Below are positions 26,693 to 34,468 of a stretch of 64,000 nt of DNA, one piece after another. The translations under genes were made by a program, and so were the position numbers. The notes beneath the pieces are model-generated. The model was not told the origin of the DNA and did not search any database. It saw only the letters and a program-made list of their open reading frames with translations. Source of the DNA: Asaia sp003994335 (GTDB taxonomy: Bacteria; Pseudomonadota; Alphaproteobacteria; Acetobacterales; Acetobacteraceae); contig NZ_JBBCOR010000005.1 of assembly GCF_037151175.1 (NCBI RefSeq), forward strand, positions 186,001-250,000, written 5' to 3'. Every line of letters starts with the position of its first letter. Position 1 is the first letter of the stretch.

Positions 26693-27454
26693 ATGCTTCT
26701 CGAAAACAAGGTTTTCGCCGTCACGGGCGGTGCCTCAGGCATCGGCCGCGCTGCGGCGCTCGATGCTGCACGTCAAGGGGCAGATATCGCCATTACCGAC
26801 GTGGTGGAAGAAAAGCACGTGGAGCCCCTGCTCCGGGCGATCGAGGCGCAAGGCCGGCGCGCGCTCTATCTGCGTGGTGACGTGGCAGCCCCCGAAACCG
26901 CAAATCGCTTTATTGACTCCATCAGGGAAACCCTAGGCGGGCTCGATATTTTCGTGAGCAATGCCGGGATCTGTCCGTTCCACGCATTTCTCGATATGCC
27001 GCCTGCGACATTGGAGAAGACGGTCAGTGTCAATCTGCTCGGCGCCTATTTCATGGTGCAGGCAGCGGCGAAGCTGATGGTCGCGCAAGGCCGAGGCGGT
27101 GCCATTATCGCGGTTTCTTCCATCTCCGCGCTCGTTGGTGGCGAATTTCAGACACATTATACCCCAACCAAGGCCGGGGTGCTGTCTCTGATGCAGTCCA
27201 CAGCGATCGCTTTGGGCCGGCATGGTATCCGGTGCAATGCCGTCCTTCCCGGCACCATCCGTACGGCCATCAACGAAAACGATCTCGCCGACGAGCGCAA
27301 GGCGCGCAAGTTGATCGAGCGCATTCCGCTCGGTCGCCTTGGAGAGCCGGAGGATCTTGCCGGCCCGATCGTCTTTCTCGCTTCCGATATGGCCCGCTAT
27401 GTCACAGGGGCGTCCCTGCTCGTCGACGGGGGCTGTTTCGTCAATCTTCAGTAG
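26693..27454 (+). CDS. SDR oxidoreductase, L-rhamnose 1-dehydrogenase-like
   Basis: A 253-residue classical short-chain dehydrogenase. The cofactor motif TGGASGIG is at the N-terminus, NAG follows, and the active-site tyrosine/lysine are in HYTPTKAG. The stretches NAGICPFHAFLDMP and the C-terminal ASLLVDGGCFVNLQ closely resemble bacterial L-rhamnose 1-dehydrogenase as I remember it, so it probably oxidises an aldose to its lactone with NAD(P). AAAGGA lies eight bases upstream of the ATG. It is the last gene of the run and is followed by a terminator-like hairpin. The true sugar could be rhamnose, fucose or a pentose. Confidence 0.85.
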   Translation: MLLENKVFAVTGGASGIGRAAALDAARQGADIAITDVVEEKHVEPLLRAIEAQGRRALYLRGDVAAPETANRFIDSIRETLGGLDIFVSNAGICPFHAFLDMPPATLEKTVSVNLLGAYFMVQAAAKLMVAQGRGGAIIAVSSISALVGGEFQTHYTPTKAGVLSLMQSTAIALGRHGIRCNAVLPGTIRTAINENDLADERKARKLIERIPLGRLGEPEDLAGPIVFLASDMARYVTGASLLVDGGCFVNLQ

Positions 27455-27485
27455 GAACGCACCGTCCCGGCGCCCGGCGTTTCGA

Positions 27486-27532
27486 CAGGCCTTCGGACCG
27501 CGCGGAATCGGTCCGGCCTGATTGGCGTTTTT
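27486..27532 (+). terminator. Terminator-like hairpin after the SDR gene
   Basis: CAGGCC (27486-27491) and GGACCG (27495-27500) pair with CGGTCC (27509-27514) and GGCCTG (27515-27520), with a three-base bulge on the left. A run of five T ends at 27532. It probably closes the fusion-to-SDR operon before the DedA gene. Confidence 0.65.
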
Positions 27533-27558
27533 CATCCGGCCATGGCACATGATGCGCC

Positions 27559-28155
27559 ATGTCCAACGGTGCCCCCTTTCACGCCAGTTCTCTCTACCAT
27601 CTCCTGTCTGTGGCTGGGGCCGCATGGTGGTCGAAAGGGCTCGCGGTAATCCTGGGGACATTCATCCTCGAAGACGCAACGACCATGATCGCTGCCATGT
27701 CTGTGGAGGATGGGCGTCTGAGCATCCCCCTGGCACTGATCTCGCTCTATATCGGCGTGGCGGTTGGGGATCTGGGATTATACGGTCTAGGCGCCATCGG
27801 GGCCAAATGGCCACCGGCGCGACGCTGGCTGACACTGCCCCGTCATGACAAGGGCCGGAACTGGTTTCACCGTAACGTGGTGCGGACTGTGGTAATCAGC
27901 CGGTTCATTCCCGGTGCTCGCCTGCCCCTTTATACGGCGTGCGGTTTTTTCCGCGCGCCTTTCGGCTCATTTGCCGCGAGCGCGGTTGTGGCTACACTGG
28001 TCTGGACCTCGCTCCTTTTCAGCGTATCGCTCCATGTGGGTGGATGGATGTCCGCGCATATGGCGAGCTGGCGCTGGTTCGGGATTGCGGGGTTCATCAT
28101 GACCATTCTCTTCGTCGGGCGGCTGATTGCCCGGTTCCAGACTTTCAGTGACTGA
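27559..28155 (+). CDS. DedA family membrane protein
   Basis: A 198-residue inner-membrane protein with several hydrophobic segments. The family motifs are present: FILEDATTMIAA (acidic residues in the first re-entrant region) and VVISRFIPGARLPLYTACGF with the conserved arginines. DedA-family proteins are half-transporter-like; some have been shown to flip undecaprenyl phosphate, and others affect membrane potential and polymyxin tolerance. A plain ATG start just after the SDR terminator. Its end lies next to the ATP-grasp gene and a UppP gene is about 1.9 kb downstream, compatible with a polyprenyl-lipid role (inference). Confidence 0.87.
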   Translation: MSNGAPFHASSLYHLLSVAGAAWWSKGLAVILGTFILEDATTMIAAMSVEDGRLSIPLALISLYIGVAVGDLGLYGLGAIGAKWPPARRWLTLPRHDKGRNWFHRNVVRTVVISRFIPGARLPLYTACGFFRAPFGSFAASAVVATLVWTSLLFSVSLHVGGWMSAHMASWRWFGIAGFIMTILFVGRLIARFQTFSD

Positions 28156-28162
28156 TCGCCCA

Positions 28163-29281
28163 ATGCTTCAGACCTTGCATGACACACTCGATAACGGCGC
28201 GACGTCCGAGACAGCGGAAAAGACGCCCCATCCGCTCTCGCTGTTCGAGTTCTGGCCGGGTTCGATCTTTTATACCCCGATCGTTCTTTACTGGATCGGC
28301 ATGGGCTTGCGTTATGGTGATTTCAGCGTTCCCAGCGCCGCCAACCCGCTGATCGAGACGGGCGGGCTTTGCGGTGAGAGCAAGAGCGGCATTCTCGATC
28401 TGGCCGGACCAGTCGCCCGGGACTGGATCGCCCCTTATGTCACGCAGATGCTGCGCAAGGGCAAGCGCGACCAGGACGCTGCGGACCTGCTCGAGGCAAT
28501 GGCCGCCCGGAATATCGGCTTTCCCGTAGTCATCAAGCCCGATATCGGCTGCAACGGGACGGGGGTGAAGCTCGTGCATGAGCACAAGCAGCTCCTGCCC
28601 GTCCTGCGTGAGTTCCCCTCGGGTGTGAGGATTCTGGCTCAGGCTCTGGCGACGGGACCGGTCGAGGCGGGCCTGTTCTACATACGCGAACCCGGGGCTG
28701 CTGGCGGGCGCATAACGTCCATCACCTATAAGGAGTCCCCCGTTCTAGAAGGGGATGGCGTTGCGACAATCCGTGCGCTGATCGCGCGCGATGCCCGGAC
28801 CAATCTGCTTCCTGACATCTATCTTCCCCGTCTCAAAGACCGGCTTGAAACCGTGCCCGCAGCGGGTGAACGGGTACAGCTCGTGTTCACGGGAAATCAC
28901 TGCAAGGGGTCGATCTTCCGCGATGGGCGCAAGGATGCAACGGCCGCACTGACCGCGCGTCTCGACGCGATCATCGGAGACGTCAGGGAATTTCATTTCG
29001 GACGCATCGACGTCAAGGCGGCTTCAGTCGAAGCGTTGCGTCGCGGCGAGGATTTCGAGATCATCGAGCTGAATGGTGTCGGGTCTGAGGCGACGCATAT
29101 CTGGGATTCCAGAACGACGCTCTGGGAGGCCTATCGTGCCCAGTTCTACCACTACCGTGCGGCCTTTCGCATCGGGGCAATGAACCGGGCACGGGGCTGG
29201 AAGACATGTGGCGCCTATACGATGCTGCGCTATTGGCGCAAGCAGCGCCGCCTGCTGGCCCTCTACCCGCTCAACGATTGA
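28163..29281 (+). CDS. ATP-grasp family ligase-like protein
   Basis: A 372-residue protein. The ATP-grasp region starts with FPVVIKPDIGCNGTGVKLV near residue 115 and continues through the ITYKESPVLEGDG region to FEIIELNGVGSEATHIWD, which resembles the Mg-binding end of the fold. The N-terminal 100 residues include a hydrophobic stretch (IFYTPIVLYWIGMGLRYG). ATP-grasp enzymes join a carboxylate to an amine or thiol through an acyl phosphate; the substrates here cannot be told. I chose the ATG at 28163; a GTG at 28148 overlapping the DedA stop and a TTG at 28127 inside DedA are alternatives. Probably co-transcribed with DedA. Confidence 0.78.
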   Translation: MLQTLHDTLDNGATSETAEKTPHPLSLFEFWPGSIFYTPIVLYWIGMGLRYGDFSVPSAANPLIETGGLCGESKSGILDLAGPVARDWIAPYVTQMLRKGKRDQDAADLLEAMAARNIGFPVVIKPDIGCNGTGVKLVHEHKQLLPVLREFPSGVRILAQALATGPVEAGLFYIREPGAAGGRITSITYKESPVLEGDGVATIRALIARDARTNLLPDIYLPRLKDRLETVPAAGERVQLVFTGNHCKGSIFRDGRKDATAALTARLDAIIGDVREFHFGRIDVKAASVEALRRGEDFEIIELNGVGSEATHIWDSRTTLWEAYRAQFYHYRAAFRIGAMNRARGWKTCGAYTMLRYWRKQRRLLALYPLND

Positions 29282-29417
29282 ACGAGACAGGCCCTCCCGC
29301 AGGAGATTGGCCGTCTCGATGCACAACGGTCTATCGCTGTTTCCCACCCAAAGGGACGCGACTCACGCTCTTGGTCGCCCACTCCATCCGCTGAGTAGCC
29401 GCACCGATGGCTTGATG

Positions 29418-29870
29418 TTACTGGATGCCGGAGCCGAAAATGTAATTGCTGACCTGCTGTTCGAGCGAGGTCGGGGCCTGGGTATTTGTGATCATCCCAT
29501 CAGAGGGAAGACGTGCCCGTGACTTCCCCGGTTCAATGGCGAGGGCGTTTTCAGACGTCATGGTGGGCGCGGCGATTGTCAGAATCGTGTCTGAAGGCAG
29601 GGAGAGATGACGATCGATCGAGAAATCAACCTGCGCCATCTGCGTCTGGGGATCGAGACTGATGCGCGATACCGTCCCGACGCGGACACCCGCCAGAACC
29701 ACTGCAGCCCCCGCATTGAGCCCATTGGCCGAGACGAACCGGGCGTGAAGGCGCTGCGTATCGCCTGAGGGACCATGACGCTGGGCAACGGCATAGAGGG
29801 CGAAGCCCGATGCCAGCGCAAGCACCATCGCGCTCGCCAGAATCGCGCCTCCCCGGTTTTTTGCCGCCAT
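29418..29870 (-). CDS. MlaD/MCE domain protein, orphan
   Basis: A 150-residue protein with one N-terminal membrane helix (GGAILASAMVLALASGFALYAVA) and an MCE domain: RLHARFVSANGLNAGAAVVL and then GVRVGTVSRISLDPQ. MlaD forms a hexameric ring that passes phospholipids between membranes with an MlaFEB ABC transporter. No mlaE, mlaF, mlaB or mlaC is adjacent; neighbours are an ATP-grasp gene (convergent) and uppP (divergent). The protein ends with a short ALEQQ-like tail. The domain call is good; whether it serves a distant Mla transporter is unknown. Confidence 0.82.
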   Translation of the reverse strand: MAAKNRGGAILASAMVLALASGFALYAVAQRHGPSGDTQRLHARFVSANGLNAGAAVVLAGVRVGTVSRISLDPQTQMAQVDFSIDRHLSLPSDTILTIAAPTMTSENALAIEPGKSRARLPSDGMITNTQAPTSLEQQVSNYIFGSGIQ

Positions 29871-29998
29871 TTTTGATTCATCCAGCTGTTATATGAGCGG
29901 AACTCTTCGCCCGAGACGGGCAGATGGTCAAGCGCGGGCTTGCGATCCTTGCCGGGGTGAGGCAGGAGAAAGAAACATTTATTTCATATTGAGCTGAC

Positions 29999-30844
29999 AT
30001 GACGCTGCTTCAAGCACTGGTTCTCGCTATCGTTCAGGGGCTGACTGAACTCTTTCCCGTAAGCAGTCTCGGCCATGCGGTATTGTTGCCCGCCTTGCTG
30101 CACTGGAATCTCGACGAACGCAGTGAGTTGTTCCTGCCGTTCCTGACCATGTTGCACTTTGGCACGCTTGTCGCTCTCTTTTGCTTCTTCTGGCGTGACT
30201 GGCTTGCGATTTTCAGCGGTGCCATCGGGCGTCATGGTCCGGCCATGCGAGAGCAGGCCATCCGTATTCTCGTCCTGCTCGTCGTCGCCACGATCCCGGT
30301 CGTCATCATCGGGGCTGCTTTCGAGCACAAGCTCAAGGTCATTTTTGGGACCCCTCTCGCAGTCGCTGTTTTCCTGTTTCTCAACGGGCTCATTCTACTC
30401 GTGACCGAGTGGATGCGCTCCTATAAGGGGCGCAGGCCGCAACGAGCGATTGCCGATATGTCGGTCAAGGATGCGCTCGTGATCGGGTGCTGGCAGTGCC
30501 TCGCCCTGTTCCCGGGAATTTCGCGCTCGGGCTCGACGATTAATGCAGGGCTTGTGCGTGGCCTCGACCATGAGACTGCCGCCCGGTTTTCATTGCTTAT
30601 GGCCCAGCCCGCCGTTCTCGCCGCAACCGTCCACGAGGCCTGGAAGCTGCGCAGCATGACGGTCAGCTCCGAAATGATGCATATCTCGATCATGGCCGCT
30701 ATAGCGGCCGGCGTTACCGCCCTGATCAGTACGGCGGTGCTGTTGAGGTATTTCCGCAATCACGACCGCTGGGCGCTCTCGCCTTTCGCCTTCTACTGTA
30801 TGGGGGCGGGCCTCGTTTCCATTCTCGCGATCGTTCTCTTCTGA
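29999..30844 (+). CDS. uppP: Undecaprenyl-diphosphatase UppP (BacA)
   Basis: A 281-residue polytopic membrane phosphatase that recycles undecaprenyl pyrophosphate to the monophosphate for wall synthesis and gives bacitracin tolerance. Both catalytic regions are visible: LTELFPVSSLGHAVLLP near the N-terminus (the usual motif has SSTGH; here it is SSLGH) and PGISRSGSTINAGL in the middle. Length is normal. A good Shine-Dalgarno is not obvious before the ATG. Divergent from the MlaD gene. Confidence 0.93.
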   Translation: MTLLQALVLAIVQGLTELFPVSSLGHAVLLPALLHWNLDERSELFLPFLTMLHFGTLVALFCFFWRDWLAIFSGAIGRHGPAMREQAIRILVLLVVATIPVVIIGAAFEHKLKVIFGTPLAVAVFLFLNGLILLVTEWMRSYKGRRPQRAIADMSVKDALVIGCWQCLALFPGISRSGSTINAGLVRGLDHETAARFSLLMAQPAVLAATVHEAWKLRSMTVSSEMMHISIMAAIAAGVTALISTAVLLRYFRNHDRWALSPFAFYCMGAGLVSILAIVLF

Positions 30845-30914
30845 TAACGAAATCATTTCCACTTTGACGAGCGATCCGGCATGATCGGCTTTTCCAACTA
30901 GGGCGATTTTTACC

Positions 30915-32450
30915 ATTCCTGACCTGGCCGCACCTTCCCCCTCCCCGTCGACGACCACGAACCGACGCAAGACGCTCGAGCAGGTCACGGCCGATTACGA
31001 AACGAATGGACTGAAACGCTCCCTTACAGCCACCCAGCTTGTGATGCTGGGGGTGGGATCGACCATCGGGGCCGGTATCTATGTCATGACCGGCACGGCG
31101 GCGGCCGAATATGCCGGACCGTCTATTCTCATCTCATTCGTCATCGCGGCGCTCGCCTGTCTTTTCACGGCCTTCAGTTACGGAGAGCTCTCATCGAGCC
31201 TGCCGGTTTCCGGCTCGGCCTATTCCTACGCCTATGTGTCGATGGGCGAGCGGGCAGCCTGGACAGTGGGCTGGTTGCTCCTGCTCGAATACGGGATTTC
31301 CTGCGCAGCAGTGGCTTCGGGTCTTTCGGGCTATGCCACAAGCCTGCTCTCAAGCTTCGGGTTCCACATTCCTGCCGCGTTGAGCCAGGCAACCTTCCAG
31401 ACGGTTCCCGGCAGTGGCGGCATGGCTATCACCTCCGGCTGGCGGTTCGACTTCGTGGCGACGCTTGCCATTGCGGTGGTTACGGCCTGTCTTGTGCGTG
31501 GGGTCCAGGAATCCGCGCGCGTGAACACGATCATCGTGTTCATCAAGGTGGGCGTGCTTTTTCTGTTCGTGGGCTGCGGGCTTTTCGCCCTGCATCCAGC
31601 CTATTGGCACCCTTTCATCCCGGAATATCGGGGCGGGTTCCAGTACGGCATACCAGGCATGTTTCGCGCTGCCTCTGTCATCTTCTTCGCCTATGTCGGG
31701 TTTGAGGCGGTTTCGACGGCTTCAGCCGAGGCCCGCAATCCCCGGCGCGACGTGCCGGTCGGGATCATCGGCAGCCTGGTGATCTGCACGATCGTCTATG
31801 TGTGCGTGGCATCCATCCTGATCGGGATCGTGCCCTATCAGCAGCTCAATGTTGCCGATCCACTTTCGATTGCCGTGCGCGCCATGAAGCAGCCCTGGCT
31901 GGCTCTCTTCGTCAATATGGGGGCGACCATTGGCCTTTGCTCCGTTCTCATGGGACTTCTATATGGCCAGACGCGTATCTTCTTCGCCATGAGCCGCGAT
32001 GGGCTTCTGCCGCCTGTCTTCTCATATGTGCACAAGCGCTTTCATACCCCCTGGACGGGAACGATCCTGCTCGGCGTGATCGTGGCGCTCGCCACGGCGA
32101 CCCTGCCCATAGACGTGATCAGCGACCTCGTCAGTATCGGCACTGCTGCGGCATTCGGAATTGTCTGTTTTACGGTCATCTGGCAGCGCAACATGCATCC
32201 CGATATGCCCAGAAGTTTCAGCGTTCCTCTGGGCGGGTTTCGAATCAGGGGATGGTGGATCGGCATCACGCCCTTGCTCGGTATCCTCTTTTGCATCGTG
32301 ATGATTGCGCCGCTCTTCGCCGACATGGCGCGCGCACTCATGCACGGCAATCCCGTGCCTGCTCTGCTGCTCATTGCCTATGCAGGGCTCGGCTTTGGGA
32401 CTTACTGGTTCTACTCCCAGCATAATTCGAGCTTTGCCCGTAAGGATTAG
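30915..32450 (+). CDS. APC-superfamily amino acid permease, probable AUU start
   Basis: A cationic-amino-acid-transporter-type permease with about 12 membrane segments. The first ATG/GTG in frame is at 31041-31044, but it falls inside the conserved TM1 entry (VMLGVGSTIGAGIYVMTG). The frame stays open upstream to a TGA at 30882 and encodes RRKTLEQVTADYETNGLKRS, a typical cytoplasmic N-terminus of this family. No ATG, GTG or TTG exists in that upstream part, so translation likely starts at a rare codon; ATT at 30915 is my choice, with ATT at 30906 or CTG at 30924 as alternatives. The call gives 511 residues. Substrate specificity is not readable. Confidence 0.8.
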   Translation: MPDLAAPSPSPSTTTNRRKTLEQVTADYETNGLKRSLTATQLVMLGVGSTIGAGIYVMTGTAAAEYAGPSILISFVIAALACLFTAFSYGELSSSLPVSGSAYSYAYVSMGERAAWTVGWLLLLEYGISCAAVASGLSGYATSLLSSFGFHIPAALSQATFQTVPGSGGMAITSGWRFDFVATLAIAVVTACLVRGVQESARVNTIIVFIKVGVLFLFVGCGLFALHPAYWHPFIPEYRGGFQYGIPGMFRAASVIFFAYVGFEAVSTASAEARNPRRDVPVGIIGSLVICTIVYVCVASILIGIVPYQQLNVADPLSIAVRAMKQPWLALFVNMGATIGLCSVLMGLLYGQTRIFFAMSRDGLLPPVFSYVHKRFHTPWTGTILLGVIVALATATLPIDVISDLVSIGTAAAFGIVCFTVIWQRNMHPDMPRSFSVPLGGFRIRGWWIGITPLLGILFCIVMIAPLFADMARALMHGNPVPALLLIAYAGLGFGTYWFYSQHNSSFARKD

Positions 32451-32547
32451 GCGTTCGGTCCCGCTCTGAAAATCATCACCTCCGGGGGCATGATTCCGGA
32501 AGGTCTAGGCCAGAGAAGGCGCAACCGATATGCCGGGGTCTTAAGAA

Positions 32548-32594
32548 TTACCCACAGATTCCGTGGATGCGTTCGTGGGTAAGGGTGTGGATAA
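32548..32594. repeat. Iteron-like GTGGRT repeats with DnaA-box matches
   Basis: Three GTGGRT units begin at 32563, 32575 and 32587, exactly 12 bases apart, and the last two 12-mers share 10 of 12 bases. TTACCCAC (32548-32555) is the inverse of GTGGGTAA (32575-32582), giving an eight-base-arm hairpin. TGTGGATAA (32586-32594) is a perfect DnaA-box sequence on the minus strand, and TTACCCACA a one-mismatch one. It lies in the gap between convergent permease and kinase genes. Function unknown. Confidence 0.5.
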
Positions 32595-32692
32595 CGGTCT
32601 GACAAGGTTTGGAATAAGGGGAGTACAGGCTCCCCTCTTCCCTGCGCTGCCTGTTTCCGGTGGCGCCTCCCCCTCTTTTAGAATGACCGGCC

Positions 32693-34414
32693 TTACTTGA
32701 CGGCCATGGCGGCAAGCTCCTCGCCGATTACGCGGGCACTGAGCGCCATGGAGATGGCGCCGGCATCCGGATGACCCTTGCTTTTCTCGCCATGGGTACG
32801 TGCCCGCCCCAGACGGGGAAGCAGGTCCTTGGTCGCCTCCGCGGCTTCCGTGGAAGCCTGTGCCGCCTCAACCCAAGCCTTCGCGACAGTCAACCCCTGC
32901 CGTAATCCTGAATCGAATCCCTCAACGAGCGGCGCGAGCGCGTCCATCAACGTCTTGTCGCCCGGCTTTGCCTTGCCGAGCGCCGTGATCTTGTCCATCG
33001 CCCGTCTCAAGCCGAGGGAAAGACCCTGCGCGTCCGGGACTGCGGAGTCATCGAAAGCCGTGCTGAAGGCGAAAAGTCCCGCCCCCCAGAGTGCTCCTGA
33101 GGTTCCCCCCGCCCGGTCGGCCCACGCATCGGCCGCCGCGGCGAGCACGGTAGCCGGGCCAGCGCCGGCCTCCACGGCAGCACGAGCGGCTCTGGCAGCC
33201 GCCGTCGCACCGCGTGCCATGCCCTGACCGTGATCCCCGTCACCAGCCTGGGCGTCGATATGGCCGAGTTCGGGTTCCGCTTTGGTCAGGGCCGCAGACA
33301 GTTTGATCATCATGCCTGCCACGCAGCGCCCGCCCTGGCGACCGGCCTCCGTCAGGGATTTCATATAGGCGACGGGTGCTTCGGCGAGAATCGGCAGAGA
33401 GTTGCGATACGCCCCGCGCATCTCACCCCGACTGATCGCCGCGCTCTCGACTGGCGCCCGCCAGAGGCGTTCGAGTTCGTCATCAAGCCAGGTCATGGTA
33501 AGCGAGCAGCCCGCCATATCAAGGCTTGTGATATACTCACCGGCCAGGGGAGCGATGACTGTGTAGCCCGCATTCTCGAGCCTGGGGATGATCGCTTCCC
33601 ACAGCACGAAAAGCTCCTCGTATTTCGTGCTGCCGAGGCCGTTGAGCAGGGCCGTTATGCGCGAACCGGCATTGGCCGGGGCTTCCTTGAGAAGGCGGTC
33701 GCAAAGAATGGCTGCCAGTTCATCCGGACGGAGCAGGTCGAGTTCGTCGATACCCTGCTCGCCATGGACGCCGAGGCCAAGAGCGAGCCTGCCCTGAGGA
33801 ACATGAAAGAGCTTTTCCTTCTCACCCGGAAGCGTGCAGCCATCGAAGGCGACGCCGAAGGAACGCGTTTGGGCGTTGGCGCGCTTCCCGATGATCTCCA
33901 CCTCATCGAGGCTCAGCCCGGCCTCAGCCGCAGCACCGATAATCTTGAAGACCGGGAGGTCCCCTGCGGTGCCGCGACGCCGGCTTTCCTCATGCGCGGG
34001 GGCGCTTGCGATATCGTCGGTCGTGGCGATCATGCGCGTATCGATGCCCTCGGCGCGCAGGCGCTCAGCGGCAATGCTGAAATTTAGTACGTCGCCCGCA
34101 TAATTGCCATAGCCGAGAATCACGCCGCCACCGAGATGAGCCTCTCGGGCGATACGCAGAATAGCCTGGGTGGAGGGCGAGGCGAACACGTCCCCGGCCA
34201 CTGCCGCATCGGCAAAGCCCGCGCCGACATACCCATTGAAAGCCGGGAAATGGCCCGATCCGCCCCCCACCACCAGCGTCACCTTGCCCTGCTTGCCGGG
34301 AGTGGCGCGCAGGACGCCGCCGCGTACGGGCTGGACGATATCGCTATAAACACTTGCGAAGCCCCGCAGGGCGGAGGTCGCAAAATTCTCGGCGTCGCCA
34401 CAGATCTTGGTCAT
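32693..34414 (-). CDS. Dihydroxyacetone kinase-type DhaK-DhaL fusion kinase (second copy, LerK/DerK-like)
   Basis: A 573-residue ketose kinase built like the copy at 23850: GGGSGH at 50-55, the substrate-binding histidine H217 (GLGVHGEQG), and a DhaL half with GDGDHGQGMARG. It is the last gene of the operon running TPI-like, DeoR, RpiB-like, ABC importer, kinase. In Mycobacterium smegmatis the same combination of kinase (LerK or DerK) with LerI and DerI isomerases degrades erythrulose, so L- or D-erythrulose is the likely substrate here. AAGGA precedes the ATG. Which erythrulose enantiomer is used cannot be judged from sequence. Confidence 0.9.
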   Translation of the reverse strand: MTKICGDAENFATSALRGFASVYSDIVQPVRGGVLRATPGKQGKVTLVVGGGSGHFPAFNGYVGAGFADAAVAGDVFASPSTQAILRIAREAHLGGGVILGYGNYAGDVLNFSIAAERLRAEGIDTRMIATTDDIASAPAHEESRRRGTAGDLPVFKIIGAAAEAGLSLDEVEIIGKRANAQTRSFGVAFDGCTLPGEKEKLFHVPQGRLALGLGVHGEQGIDELDLLRPDELAAILCDRLLKEAPANAGSRITALLNGLGSTKYEELFVLWEAIIPRLENAGYTVIAPLAGEYITSLDMAGCSLTMTWLDDELERLWRAPVESAAISRGEMRGAYRNSLPILAEAPVAYMKSLTEAGRQGGRCVAGMMIKLSAALTKAEPELGHIDAQAGDGDHGQGMARGATAAARAARAAVEAGAGPATVLAAAADAWADRAGGTSGALWGAGLFAFSTAFDDSAVPDAQGLSLGLRRAMDKITALGKAKPGDKTLMDALAPLVEGFDSGLRQGLTVAKAWVEAAQASTEAAEATKDLLPRLGRARTHGEKSKGHPDAGAISMALSARVIGEELAAMAVK

Positions 34415-34468
34415 GGGGTATCCTTGGTAAAGTCAGACGGTCCTGAGTGATTGGAGCGGGAAGCGCGT

